This document shows positions 32,449-40,078 of a DNA stretch of 64,000 nt, in pieces. The DNA comes from Streptomyces lasiicapitis (GTDB lineage Bacteria > Actinomycetota > Actinomycetes > Streptomycetales > Streptomycetaceae): the NCBI RefSeq assembly GCF_014646335.1, contig NZ_BMNG01000003.1, positions 1 through 64,000 on the forward strand. Direction: 5' to 3'. The notes under the pieces are model-generated. The model saw only the letters and a list, made by a program, of their open reading frames with translations. It had not been told where the DNA came from and did no database searches. The stretch's first letter is position 1; every line of letters starts with the position of its first letter. Made by a program: the position numbers and the translations under genes.

Positions 32449-33246
32449 GTGACGCGACGAACCGACTGGGCGGACCACGCCGCCGGGCCCGCGGGGCGAG
32501 GCTGCTCCGATGCCGTCGGCCCGGACGGCTTCGCCCTGAGCGACGGCTTCGCTCTGGACGACGCCGACCCGGCGACCTCTGGCGACGGCGAAGGCGGCGG
32601 CCCGCGGGGCGGCGGCCGAGGCGGCAGGGGTGGCAAGGGCGGCCGTCGGCGGCGCGGCGGCTTCGGCGGCCAACAGGACCGCGGTTCCCCGTCCTCGTCG
32701 AGGGCCGGGGACGGGGAATCGCCCACGGGGGACGCGGGGGACCCGGCCGAGCGGGCGCGGGCGATCTGTCTGCGCCTGCTCACCGGGACACCGCGCACGC
32801 GCAAGCAACTGGCCGACGCGCTGCACAAGCGGGAGATCCCCGAGGACGTGGCGGAAGAAGTGCTCTCCCGCTTCGAAGAGGTCGGCCTGATCAACGACGA
32901 GGCCTTCGCGGACGCCTGGGTCGAGTCCCGGCACCACGGCCGGGGCCTGGCCAGGCGGGCGCTCGCGCGCGAGCTGCGCACCAAGGGCGTGGACTCGGCG
33001 GTGATCGACGAGGCCGTCGGGCAGCTGGACCCGGAGCAGGAAGAGGCCACCGCCCGTGAGCTCGTCGCCCGCAAGCTGCGCTCCACCCGCGGCCTCGACC
33101 GCGACAAGAGGCTGCGCCGCCTCGCGGGCATGCTCGCCCGCAAGGGGTACTCGGAGGGCATGGCGCTCCGAGTGGTGCGGCAGGCACTGGAGGAAGAGGG
33201 GGAAGAGGGAGGGGACACGGAGGAGCTGGGGTACGAGGGGTTCTGA
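32449..33246 (+). CDS. recX: RecA regulator RecX
   Basis: A 265-residue RecX that binds RecA filaments and limits their activity. The RecX three-helix repeats occupy about 98-255 (ARAICLRLLTGTPRTRKQLADAL, then LINDEAFADAWVESRHH and RRALARELRTKGVD). The first 95 residues are a Gly/Arg/Asp low-complexity extension (GGGRGGRGGKGGRRRRGG) not found in E. coli RecX and perhaps nucleic-acid binding. GTG 32449 starts 3 nt after the recA stop, so the two genes are co-transcribed and recX shares the damage response. Confidence 0.93.
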   Translation: MTRRTDWADHAAGPAGRGCSDAVGPDGFALSDGFALDDADPATSGDGEGGGPRGGGRGGRGGKGGRRRRGGFGGQQDRGSPSSSRAGDGESPTGDAGDPAERARAICLRLLTGTPRTRKQLADALHKREIPEDVAEEVLSRFEEVGLINDEAFADAWVESRHHGRGLARRALARELRTKGVDSAVIDEAVGQLDPEQEEATARELVARKLRSTRGLDRDKRLRRLAGMLARKGYSEGMALRVVRQALEEEGEEGGDTEELGYEGF

Positions 33247-33264
33247 GCGAGACACCCCTCGGAC

Positions 33265-33295
33265 CCTCGGGGGTAGGGCTAACCCCACCCTGAGG
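33265..33295. repeat. Imperfect GC-rich inverted repeat after recX
   Basis: The 31-bp segment begins CCTCGGGGGTAGGG and ends CCCCACCCTGAGG, with 12 of 17 positions symmetric. It lies just after recX and 53 bp upstream of the winged-helix gene. It may be a recX terminator or an operator or promoter for the downstream unit. Confidence 0.4.
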
Positions 33296-33311
33296 ATGCC
33301 TGGTCGCCGCA

Positions 33312-33331
33312 GTGCACAGGACCCTGTGCAC
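33312..33331. promoter_or_regulatory. Candidate operator upstream of the winged-helix regulator
   Basis: Perfect 8-bp arms GTGCACAG (33312-33319) and CTGTGCAC (33324-33331) around a 4-nt centre. A partial further half-site, CTGTGTAC, follows at 33338-33345. The palindrome ends 16 nt before ATG 33348, an ideal place for autorepression by the ArsR-like product. Confidence 0.6.
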
Positions 33332-33347
33332 AGACGACTGTGTACGC

Positions 33348-34115
33348 ATGGCTCAGGACGAGAGCACGACTGACGACGGCGCCGCGACTGGCGTGACTGG
33401 TGTGACCTGCGCGGGCGGTGCCTGCGCGGCTGGTGCGCCCACGACCGATGCGCCCACTGCCAGCGCCCCCGAGGGCGACACAGGCGACAGCCTCCCGCCC
33501 GTGCCCCAGGAGTTGAACGACCTCCGCGCACTCAAGGCGCTCGCGCAGCCGCGGCGGCAGCAGATGCTGCAGCACCTCACCGTGCACGGGCCCGCCACCT
33601 CCGCGACGCTGGCGCGAGCACTCGGGCTGAACACCGGGGCCACCAGCTACCACCTCCGCGAGCTCGCCCGATACGGCTTCGTGGAAGGGGCACCCGGCTC
33701 CGGGCACGGCCGTGAGCGCTGGTGGCGTCTGGTCCCGGGGGACCGGCGGTTCCCGCCGCGCAGTCGGCAGAGCGCCGAAACGCGGCTCGTCATGGACGAG
33801 TTGAACCACCACGCGTACGCCGCCGACCTCGAACTCTTCGAGCGGCTCCAGCAGGAGACCGGCGGCGCAGAGGCGGGCGAATGGGCCGACGCCTTCCCGT
33901 ACTCGCGCGGCACGATGCGGCTGACCGTGCCCGAACTCCGCGAGTTCTTCGAGGAGTACATCGCGCTCCTCAACCGCTACAAGCGCTCCGACGCAGACAC
34001 CCCGCCCGGCGCGCGCACGGTGCTCACCCGCTTCCTGGCCTTCCCGACCCCGACCCCGGCCCCGGCGCCCGACGAAGCCGCCGCAGACAACCGAAAAGAG
34101 ACCGAGACGTCATGA
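33348..34115 (+). CDS. ArsR-like winged-helix transcriptional regulator
   Basis: A 255-residue regulator. An Ala/Thr/Gly-rich start of about 50 residues precedes a winged helix at about 58-130 (LKALAQPRRQQMLQHLTVHGPATSATLARALGLNTG, then SYHLRELARYGFVEGAPG), typical of ArsR-type proteins that control ABC transporters. The C-terminal half (DELNHHAYAADLELFERLQQE, then MRLTVPELREFFEEYIALLNRYKR) is the helical effector part seen in HTH_20-type members. No metal-binding Cys set is evident in the HTH. It overlaps the permease gene by 4 nt. ATG 33348 is chosen because the earlier GTG 33312 sits inside the palindrome. Confidence 0.83.
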   Translation: MAQDESTTDDGAATGVTGVTCAGGACAAGAPTTDAPTASAPEGDTGDSLPPVPQELNDLRALKALAQPRRQQMLQHLTVHGPATSATLARALGLNTGATSYHLRELARYGFVEGAPGSGHGRERWWRLVPGDRRFPPRSRQSAETRLVMDELNHHAYAADLELFERLQQETGGAEAGEWADAFPYSRGTMRLTVPELREFFEEYIALLNRYKRSDADTPPGARTVLTRFLAFPTPTPAPAPDEAAADNRKETETS

Positions 34116-36670
34116 TGCTGCGCTACGCACTGCAGACAATCCGGGACCGCAAGGGCGGCTTCCTGGGCGCCTTCGTCGCGTTGATGTGCGCCGCCGCGCT
34201 CATCACGGCCTGCGGCACGCTCCTGGAGACCGGCCTGCGCGGCACCATCCACACCGAGCGCTACGCGGCCGCACCCGTGATCGTCTCCGGGGACCAGAAC
34301 GTGCATCGGACGACGGTCAAGCACAAGAAGGGCAAGACCAAGGTCAAGCACAAGGCCAAGCCGATCGCCGAGCGGGCCTGGCTGCCGAGCGGCATCACAC
34401 AACGCCTCAAGGACGCCCCCGGAGCCGGCGAGGTGGTTCCCGAACTCACCTTCCTGGCACAGCCGTTGACGCCCGCCGGGGCCGTGGACGCGAGCCGCCC
34501 CACGTACGGACACGCCTGGACGTCGGCCGCCCTCACGCCCTTCCGACTGGTCGACGGCCGGGCCCCGCACGCCGCCGCCGACCTCGTCGTCGACCGCGGC
34601 CTCGCCGACCGCGCCGGACTTGAGCCCGGCGACCGACTCACCGTGCAGTCCACGCAAGCCCCGCGCACGTACCGGGTGACGGGTATCGCCGCCCCCGGCC
34701 AGGGCGCCGGAAGCGGCGGCGCCCTCGCGCACCAGACCTCACTCTTCTTCTCCGCCCAGGAGGCCGAGCGCCTCGCAGCCCACCCCGGCAAGGTCACCGC
34801 CGTGGGCGTCACGCCCGCCAAGGGTGTGTCCGCCGGCGAGCTCAAGGCGGCGGTCAAGAAGGCGCTCTCCGGGACGACGGCTCAGGTCAGCACCGGTGGG
34901 GACCGCGGGCCGGTGGAGTTCCTCGACGCCGCGGGCGCCCGGGTGAAGCTCGTCAGCATCGGCGGCGCGATGGGCGGCACCTCGCTGCTCGTGGCCATCC
35001 TTGTCGTCGTCGGCACTTTCGCGCTCTCCGTCCAGCAGCGCCACCGCGAACTGGCCCTGCTGCGTGCCATCGCCGCGAGCCCGAAGCAGATCCGCAAGCT
35101 GCTCGGCCGCGAGGCACTCATCGTCGGAGCGGCCGCGGGAGTGCTCGGCGCGCTCGCCGGGATCCCGCTCGGGGCGCTGCTGTACGACGAGTTCGTGGCG
35201 CGGGGCGCCGTCCCCGCGACGCTCGACCGGGTCGTCGGCGTCGTCCCGCCGCTCGTCGCCGTCGCCGCGACGCTCCTGGGCGCGTGGGCGGCCGCCCGCC
35301 TCTCCGCGCGCCGCATCGCGCGGATCCGTCCGGGCGAGGCCCTCGCGGAGTCGCGCGTCGAGCCCGCCCGGCCCGGCTGGGCCCGGATCGGCGCCGGTCT
35401 CGCCCTCCTCGCCGGAGGCGTCGTCCTCGTCGCCGTCCTCGGCGCCCTGCGCACCGAGCCCGCCTCGACTCCCGTGACCTTCCTGGCGGTTGTCGTCCTT
35501 GCCACCTCCGTCTCCCTGCTCGGTCCGCTCCTCGTCAAGGCGACCGCCGCCCTGCTCGCCCGCCCGCTGCGCCTGACCGGCCCCGGCGGCCGTCTCGCGC
35601 ACGCCAATCTCCGCGGCAACGCGGCCCGCATGGCCGCCGTTGTCACCCCCCTCGTCCTCCTCATCGGCATGACCTGCACCGTCCTCTTCGTCCAGCCCAC
35701 GCTCGGCGCCGCCGCCCGTGACCAGGCCCGCGACGGCGTCCGCGCGGACTGGACCCTGGCCGCGCGGGGTCCCGGCGTGCCGGAGCAGGCCGCGCGGCAG
35801 CTCCGGGCGGCCGAAGGCGTCGACGCCGTCACCGAGGTCGTCCGCACGACCGTGCGCGTCGGCCTCGACAAGTACCCCGCGCAGGGCGTGACCCCGGCAG
35901 GGCTCAGCCGCACCTGGGACCCGGACGTCACCGCGGGCTCACTGACGTCCTTCGGCGCGGGTGACGTCGCGATCAGCGAAGTCGCCGCCGACCAGCTCCA
36001 CTTGAAGCCGGGAAGCAGCCTCAAGCTCACGCTCGGCGACGGCACCCCGACGACCCTCAAGGTCACCGCCGTCTACGCGCGCGGGCTCGGCTTCGGCGAT
36101 CTGACCATGGCGCACGACCTGGTTGCCCGCCACGTCGACAACCCGCTCGCCGCCACGGTCCTCGTCAAGACCGACCGTACGAAGGACCAACTCTCGGCGG
36201 CCCTCACGAAGTTCCCGAACGTACGCGTCTCGTCACCCTCCGCTGTCGGCGACCTCCAGGCCGAGCGCGGGCAGGAGAACGCCGAGGTGAACTACGTGGC
36301 CATGGGTCTGGTCCTGGCCTTCACCGCGATCGCCGTCGTCAACACGCTCGCCATGTCGGTCTCCGAACGCGTCCGGGAGTTCGCGCTGCTCCGCCTCGCG
36401 GGTGCCACACGCCGCCAGGTCCTGCGGATGCTGCGCACCGAGGCGCTGGCCGTCCTGCTCCTCGCGACGGCCCTCGGCAGCGGCATCGCGCTCGCCGTCC
36501 TGACCGGCTTCAGCATCGGCATGACCGGCAGCGCGGCACCGGCGGTCATGCCCCTCGCGTACGCCGCCGTGGTCGCCGTCGCCGGACTACTCGCCCTGGC
36601 GGCGACGGCCATCCCCGGCCGCGCCGCCCTCAAGCCCCGTCCCGTCACCGTGGCGACGGCCAAGGAGTAG
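34112..36670 (+). CDS. FtsX-like ABC transporter permease
   Basis: An 852-residue permease of the MacB/FtsX type with two repeated halves. In order: an N-terminal helix (about 18-40), a large extracytoplasmic domain (to about 280) containing an unusual Lys-rich insert (KHKKGKTKVKHKAK), three helices with an FtsX core (about 290-400, including VQQRHRELALLRAIAAS), a hydrophobic middle (about 430-530), a second extracytoplasmic domain (about 545-720), and three last helices with SERVREFALLRLAGATRRQ. Such permeases export lipids, peptides or drugs, or act as mechanotransducers. No ATPase gene is adjacent, which is unusual. The start overlaps the regulator's stop (ATGA), so the two are coupled. 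Confidence 0.88.
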   Translation: MMLRYALQTIRDRKGGFLGAFVALMCAAALITACGTLLETGLRGTIHTERYAAAPVIVSGDQNVHRTTVKHKKGKTKVKHKAKPIAERAWLPSGITQRLKDAPGAGEVVPELTFLAQPLTPAGAVDASRPTYGHAWTSAALTPFRLVDGRAPHAAADLVVDRGLADRAGLEPGDRLTVQSTQAPRTYRVTGIAAPGQGAGSGGALAHQTSLFFSAQEAERLAAHPGKVTAVGVTPAKGVSAGELKAAVKKALSGTTAQVSTGGDRGPVEFLDAAGARVKLVSIGGAMGGTSLLVAILVVVGTFALSVQQRHRELALLRAIAASPKQIRKLLGREALIVGAAAGVLGALAGIPLGALLYDEFVARGAVPATLDRVVGVVPPLVAVAATLLGAWAAARLSARRIARIRPGEALAESRVEPARPGWARIGAGLALLAGGVVLVAVLGALRTEPASTPVTFLAVVVLATSVSLLGPLLVKATAALLARPLRLTGPGGRLAHANLRGNAARMAAVVTPLVLLIGMTCTVLFVQPTLGAAARDQARDGVRADWTLAARGPGVPEQAARQLRAAEGVDAVTEVVRTTVRVGLDKYPAQGVTPAGLSRTWDPDVTAGSLTSFGAGDVAISEVAADQLHLKPGSSLKLTLGDGTPTTLKVTAVYARGLGFGDLTMAHDLVARHVDNPLAATVLVKTDRTKDQLSAALTKFPNVRVSSPSAVGDLQAERGQENAEVNYVAMGLVLAFTAIAVVNTLAMSVSERVREFALLRLAGATRRQVLRMLRTEALAVLLLATALGSGIALAVLTGFSIGMTGSAAPAVMPLAYAAVVAVAGLLALAATAIPGRAALKPRPVTVATAKE

Positions 36671-36684
36671 GCGGCCGTACGCAC

Positions 36685-36721
36685 GGTAAGGGGCGTCCCG
36701 CAATAGTGGGCGCCCCTTACC
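36685..36721. terminator. Bidirectional terminator between the FtsX-type gene and rhodanese
   Basis: A perfect 11-bp stem, GGTAAGGGGCG (36685-36695) with CGCCCCTTACC (36711-36721), and a 15-nt loop whose inner CCC/GGG can extend it. It lies 14 bp after the permease stop in the gap between two convergent genes. Confidence 0.85.
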
Positions 36722-36783
36722 GCATGCCCCCTGAGCGAGCGCCTACGGGCGCGTACTCCGCACTCGGCCGAGGGCAGCCCCGC

Positions 36784-37257
36784 TCACTCCGCCCCGGACA
36801 GCCCCGTGCCCCGCACCGGCAGCCCCGCCGCCTTCCACGCCTGGAAACCGCCGATGAGGTCCGTCGCGTGCCGCAGCCCCAGCTGCCGCAGGGAGGCGGC
36901 CGCGAGGCTCGACGCGTAGCCCTCGTTGCAGAGCACCACGACCCGCAGATCGTGGCTGACCGCCTCGGGCGCGCGGTGGCTGCCCTGGGGGTCGAGGCGC
37001 CACTCCAGTTCGTTGCGCTCGACGACGAGGGCGCCGGGGATCAGGCCGTCCCGCTCGCGCAGCGCCGCGTACCGGGTGTCGACGAGCAGCCCGCCCGATT
37101 CCGCGATGTCGTACGCCTGCTCCGGGGTGACCCGGTCGAGCCCGCGCCGCACCCGCTCCAGCAACTCGTCGATGCCTACGGGGGATTGGGGTTCGCCGGA
37201 GGCGGGCGCCTTCGCGGGCACGCCGGGGACGCCGTTCAGTTCCCTGCCCGCGCTCAC
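36784..37257 (-). CDS. Rhodanese-like sulfurtransferase
   Basis: A 157-residue single-domain rhodanese. The domain spans about 40-150, with the family strand LVDTRYAALRERDGLIPGAL, the active-site loop beginning at Cys110 (VLCNEGYASSLAAASL) and the C-terminal GGFQAWKAAGLPV. It should carry a persulfide on Cys110. Its GTG start overlaps the cysteine dioxygenase stop by 4 nt, so the two are made together; rhodanese may handle the sulfur released from cysteine sulfinate or sulfite. Arg in the loop is replaced by Tyr/Ser, so thiosulfate itself may be a poor substrate. Confidence 0.9.
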   Translation of the reverse strand: MSAGRELNGVPGVPAKAPASGEPQSPVGIDELLERVRRGLDRVTPEQAYDIAESGGLLVDTRYAALRERDGLIPGALVVERNELEWRLDPQGSHRAPEAVSHDLRVVVLCNEGYASSLAAASLRQLGLRHATDLIGGFQAWKAAGLPVRGTGLSGAE

Positions 37258-37829
37258 TGCCAGTCCTCCGGACGCTCGACGTGTTCGAGGCGCAGTACGT
37301 CGCCCGTGCGGCTGTAGCGGCGGATCTGCGGCAGTGGCGGGTAGTAGGCGTGTACGGAGACGGCGTGTTCGGCCGGGGACTCGTTGAGCACCTCGTGCAC
37401 GTGGTTGCGGCCGAACGCCCGTCCCTGGCCGGTGGCGAGGCGGCGTTCGCGGTCGACGCCCTCGGTGAGTTCCAGGGTCTTCCAGCCGTCGGTGGGCAGG
37501 CGGGCGGCCAGCGAGTGCTCCTTGAGCGTGCCCGCGGCGGTGGTGAAGGCGCCCACCGACTCGGCGTGGTCGTGCCAGCCGGTGCCGGTGCCCGGTGGCC
37601 AGCCGATCAGCCAGGCCTCGCTGCCGCCGGGGCCCTCCAGGCGCACCCAGGTGCGGCCCTCGGGATCAAGGGGCAGCGAGGCGATGAGGTCGGTGTCGGC
37701 CGCGGCCCGGCGTACGAAGTCGAGCAGCTCGGCGGAGCTGGGGGCGGACGCCCTGGCCGGGACGGGAGGGGGGCCCGGAACGGCGGCGGAAGCCGGTTCG
37801 GACGCGGAAGCCGGTACGGAGGCAGACAT
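37254..37829 (-). CDS. Cysteine dioxygenase-family cupin
   Basis: A 191-residue type I cysteine dioxygenase-like cupin that oxidises cysteine to cysteine sulfinate with Fe(II) and O2. Iron ligands are His86 and His88 in TGWHDHAES and a third His in the FGRNHVHEVLN segment (His143 or His145). The cupin core spans about 55-180, after a 30-residue Ala/Pro/Ser start. It is followed by an overlapping rhodanese gene and preceded by a cysteine-rich leader peptide. Both point to a sulfur amino acid degradation unit controlled by cysteine. ATG 37829 has AGGA about 9 nt upstream; the earlier ATG at 37871 lies inside the attenuator hairpin. Confidence 0.88.
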   Translation of the reverse strand: MSASVPASASEPASAAVPGPPPVPARASAPSSAELLDFVRRAAADTDLIASLPLDPEGRTWVRLEGPGGSEAWLIGWPPGTGTGWHDHAESVGAFTTAAGTLKEHSLAARLPTDGWKTLELTEGVDRERRLATGQGRAFGRNHVHEVLNESPAEHAVSVHAYYPPLPQIRRYSRTGDVLRLEHVERPEDWQ

Positions 37830-37857
37830 GAGGGCCGTCCTGTGAGTTCGCGGAAGT

Positions 37858-37878
37858 GCGCGCCGACGCACGGCGCGC
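37858..37878 (-). promoter_or_regulatory. Candidate attenuator hairpin between leader peptide and cysteine dioxygenase
   Basis: On the minus strand GCGCGCC and GGCGCGC pair perfectly around a 7-nt loop, 23 nt after the leader stop and about 29 nt before the dioxygenase start. There is no U tract, so Rho-dependent or translational attenuation is more likely than intrinsic termination. Confidence 0.5.
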
Positions 37879-37901
37879 GCAGAAAGGGGGAAATGGCGAA
37901 T

Positions 37902-37988
37902 TCAGCAAGACGGCCGACACACGCAGCCCGCGTAGCGGACGAGGTCCATATGGACCCTCCGCCACAGGCGAACAGCGGTGTCGGTCAT
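37902..37988 (-). CDS. 28-residue cysteine-rich leader peptide
   Basis: A short frame from ATG 37988 to TGA 37902 encodes 28 residues: an Arg-rich middle (VRLWRRVHMDLVRYAG) and a tail with three cysteines in the last seven residues (CVCRPSC). Leader peptides with this style (short, basic, ending in Cys clusters) are known in actinobacteria before sulfur-metabolism genes and can respond to cysteinyl-tRNA charging. Here it lies 72 nt upstream of cysteine dioxygenase. The -10 element lies just 7 nt before the ATG, so translation is probably leaderless. Codons Val-His-Met-Asp contain a 14-bp perfect palindrome (37943-37956). Confidence 0.8.
   Translation of the reverse strand: MTDTAVRLWRRVHMDLVRYAGCVCRPSC
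37943..37956. repeat. Perfect 14-bp palindrome inside the leader peptide frame
   Basis: GGTCCATATGGACC reads the same on both strands. It lies in the middle of the leader peptide coding sequence and could be a repressor site just after the transcription start, or part of the leader RNA fold. Confidence 0.65.
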
Positions 37989-37995
37989 GGTCCGG

Positions 37996-38024
37996 AGTAG
38001 ACCATGGAGCCGGAGGACGGTCAA
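37996..38024 (-). promoter_or_regulatory. Promoter of the leader peptide-cysteine dioxygenase-rhodanese unit
   Basis: On the minus strand TTGACC (38024-38019) and TCTACT (38001-37996) are separated by exactly 17 nt. The predicted transcription start is at or next to the leader ATG (37988). The inverted repeat CATGGTC/GACCATG (37986-37992 with 38000-38006) overlaps the -10 element and could be an operator. Confidence 0.65.
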
Positions 38025-38034
38025 CTCATGTTCA

Positions 38035-39837
38035 TCATCCGGTCGGTCGGTCACTTCCGGGTGGGACACCAGGGGCTTCTGCGTCTCCCTTTCCGCTGGT
38101 CGGAGCGGCTTTCGGAGCCTTGTTCGGGGTGGAGTCCGCGGAGCTGGACGTGCCGTCGGCAGCAGCGGAACCGGACGGGCCGCCGGCGGACGCAGAACGG
38201 GACGGTCCGTCGGCACCAGCGGTGGACGCGCCATCCGCCTCCGGTCCGCCGCCGGGCGTCCGCCGCCGCGCCTCCGCGGCCACCCCCAGCGCCGCCTCCG
38301 CGGCCGCGTACAGCTCCGCCGGACGCACCCCGCCGAGCGCGGTGACCAGATGGCCGTCGGGGCGTACGAGAAGGACCGTGTGCGCCGCGGCGCCCGGGTA
38401 GGCCTCCGCGACGAGGAGTTCGGCGGGATGCGGGAGCGCGGCGACCGCGGCGGCGAGCCGGGGCATGACCCCCGCCGTCACCCAGTGCCGCCGCTCCCAC
38501 ACGACGGTGCCCGGCGCCACGAGCACGACGAGCAGCCGGCCGCGGCCGAGCCGGTCCCGGAGCCGTACGAAGGAACCGTCCGGAGCCGTCACGCCCACGT
38601 CGGTGACCGGACCGCCCGGCGCCGTGTCGAGGCGCACCACGGAGTCCGAACTCTCCGGCGCCAGCGGCGAGTCGGCGTACGTCGCGGGGGTGCCCAGCTG
38701 TCCGCTGCCGACATGGCCGTCCATGAGCAGCGCGTCCTGGCTGCGCGCCGAGCCGGGGACGTACGCACGCAGCCCCTTGCCGCCGCGCAGCATCGGCAGC
38801 ACCTGATCGGCGGCGCGCAGCCGCGCGGCGACCACGGCGCGCCGCTCCGCCTGATAGCTGTCGAGCAGTGCGGGGCGCGGGCCGTGGTGCCAGGCGAGTG
38901 CCAGCTTCCAGGCGAGGTTGTCCGCGTCGTGCAGCCCCTCGTCGAGGCCCTGGGTGCCCAGCGCGCCGAGGAGGTGCGCGGCGTCCCCGGCGAGGAAGGC
39001 GCGGCCGACCCGCCACCGGCGGGCGAGGCGGTGGTGGACCGTGTGGACGCCGGTGTCGAGCAGTTCGTACGACGGCGTGGTGCCGCCGCACCAGCCGGCG
39101 AGGGTCTCGCGGATGCGGGCCACGAGGGCGTCGGGCGTCACCAGCTCGCCGCGCGGCGGCAGGAGCCAGTCGATCCGCCAGCCGCCGTCGGCCAGCGGAC
39201 GCCCCGTCACCTCGGCACCGGCGTCGCGCCAAGGAGGGCTCCGATGCAACAACGCCTCACCGGCCCACGGAAGTTCCGTACGCAGCGCGGCGACCGCGTG
39301 CCGCTCCACGGCCGTGCGCCCCGGGAAGCGGACGTCGAGCAGCTTGCGCACGGTCGAGCGGGGGCCGTCGCAGCCCACCAGGTAGCTGCCGCGCCACCAG
39401 GTGTCCTTCGGGCCGCGCGTGTGGGCGGTGAGGCCGGAGGCGTCCTGTTCCAGGGCGTCGAGCTTGCTCTCGACCGCGACCTTGACGAGGTGTTCGTCGG
39501 CGATGGCGTCGCGCAGCGCGCCGGTCAGCACATGCTGGGGAAGGTGCAGCGGAGAGGGCAGTTCGTCACCGAACGTGAGCTCCCGCACCACCTGCTTCCT
39601 GCGCATCGAACGCCAGCCGGTCCAGCGCGCGCCGGTGTGTACGTCGCCGAAGGAGTGCCCGGCGAGCCGCTCGACGAGCCCCGCGGTGTCCTCGCGCAGG
39701 ACGGCGGTCCGCGCGGGCCGCTGCTCGTCCTTGCCCGGTCCCTCGTCGAGGACCACGGTGGGGACGGAGTGACGTGCGAGGGACAGGGCGAGGGTGAGGC
39801 CGACGGGGCCCGCGCCGACGACGATCACCGGGTCCAC
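38035..39837 (-). CDS. FAD-dependent aromatic-ring-hydroxylase-type monooxygenase
   Basis: A 600-residue flavoprotein of the PheA/TfdB (class A monooxygenase) group. The N-terminal GxGxxG is VGAGPVGLTLAL near residue 6. The middle has the DG motif LVGCDGPRSTVRK, and the FAD-ribityl GD motif is AFLAGDAAHLLGALGTQGLDEGLHDADNLAWKL. The C-terminal region (about 400-530) resembles the thioredoxin-like domain of phenol hydroxylases (VRLRDRLGRGRLLVVLVAPG), followed by a Ser/Ala/Pro-rich tail of about 70 residues. It uses NAD(P)H and O2 to hydroxylate or epoxidise an aromatic substrate, unknown here. GTG 39837 is chosen for AGGAGG 9 nt upstream. It stands alone, between the glu operon terminator and the leader promoter. 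Confidence 0.9.
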   Translation of the reverse strand: MDPVIVVGAGPVGLTLALSLARHSVPTVVLDEGPGKDEQRPARTAVLREDTAGLVERLAGHSFGDVHTGARWTGWRSMRRKQVVRELTFGDELPSPLHLPQHVLTGALRDAIADEHLVKVAVESKLDALEQDASGLTAHTRGPKDTWWRGSYLVGCDGPRSTVRKLLDVRFPGRTAVERHAVAALRTELPWAGEALLHRSPPWRDAGAEVTGRPLADGGWRIDWLLPPRGELVTPDALVARIRETLAGWCGGTTPSYELLDTGVHTVHHRLARRWRVGRAFLAGDAAHLLGALGTQGLDEGLHDADNLAWKLALAWHHGPRPALLDSYQAERRAVVAARLRAADQVLPMLRGGKGLRAYVPGSARSQDALLMDGHVGSGQLGTPATYADSPLAPESSDSVVRLDTAPGGPVTDVGVTAPDGSFVRLRDRLGRGRLLVVLVAPGTVVWERRHWVTAGVMPRLAAAVAALPHPAELLVAEAYPGAAAHTVLLVRPDGHLVTALGGVRPAELYAAAEAALGVAAEARRRTPGGGPEADGASTAGADGPSRSASAGGPSGSAAADGTSSSADSTPNKAPKAAPTSGKGDAEAPGVPPGSDRPTG

Positions 39838-40030
39838 GGCGCGCGGCCTCCTGCCAGGACTGTCCGCGAGCGCTGGACGTACGTACAGGAAATGGCAGTT
39901 GGAGCCCGGTGCACGATCACAGAACGTATGCAACAGACTGCGTGGCACCCCGTCAAGCCGGACGCTCGGGGACAGAACCCCTCGTGACTCCTCATGCCAC
40001 ATCCGGAAGGAAGGCGACTACAGGAGAGCG

Positions 40031-40066
40031 CGTAATGGCCCGCCGAAATCTCGGCGGGCCATTACG
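40031..40066 (-). terminator. Perfect 16-bp hairpin terminator after gluD
   Basis: CGTAATGGCCCGCCGA (40031-40046) and TCGGCGGGCCATTACG (40051-40066) pair perfectly around AATC, 12 bp after the gluD stop. There is no T tract on the minus strand, as often in Streptomyces. It ends the gluABCD operon. Confidence 0.88.
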
Positions 40067-40078
40067 GGTTGAGCCTGA

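Noticed and set aside
31249..33531. A 760-codon minus-strand frame opposite recA and recX
   Set aside because: Antisense of highly conserved recA; no motif.
33940..33954. GAACTCCGCGAGTTC considered as a LexA box
   Set aside because: It lies within the coding sequence of the regulator and has a different centre (the box should be GAAC-N4-GTTC).
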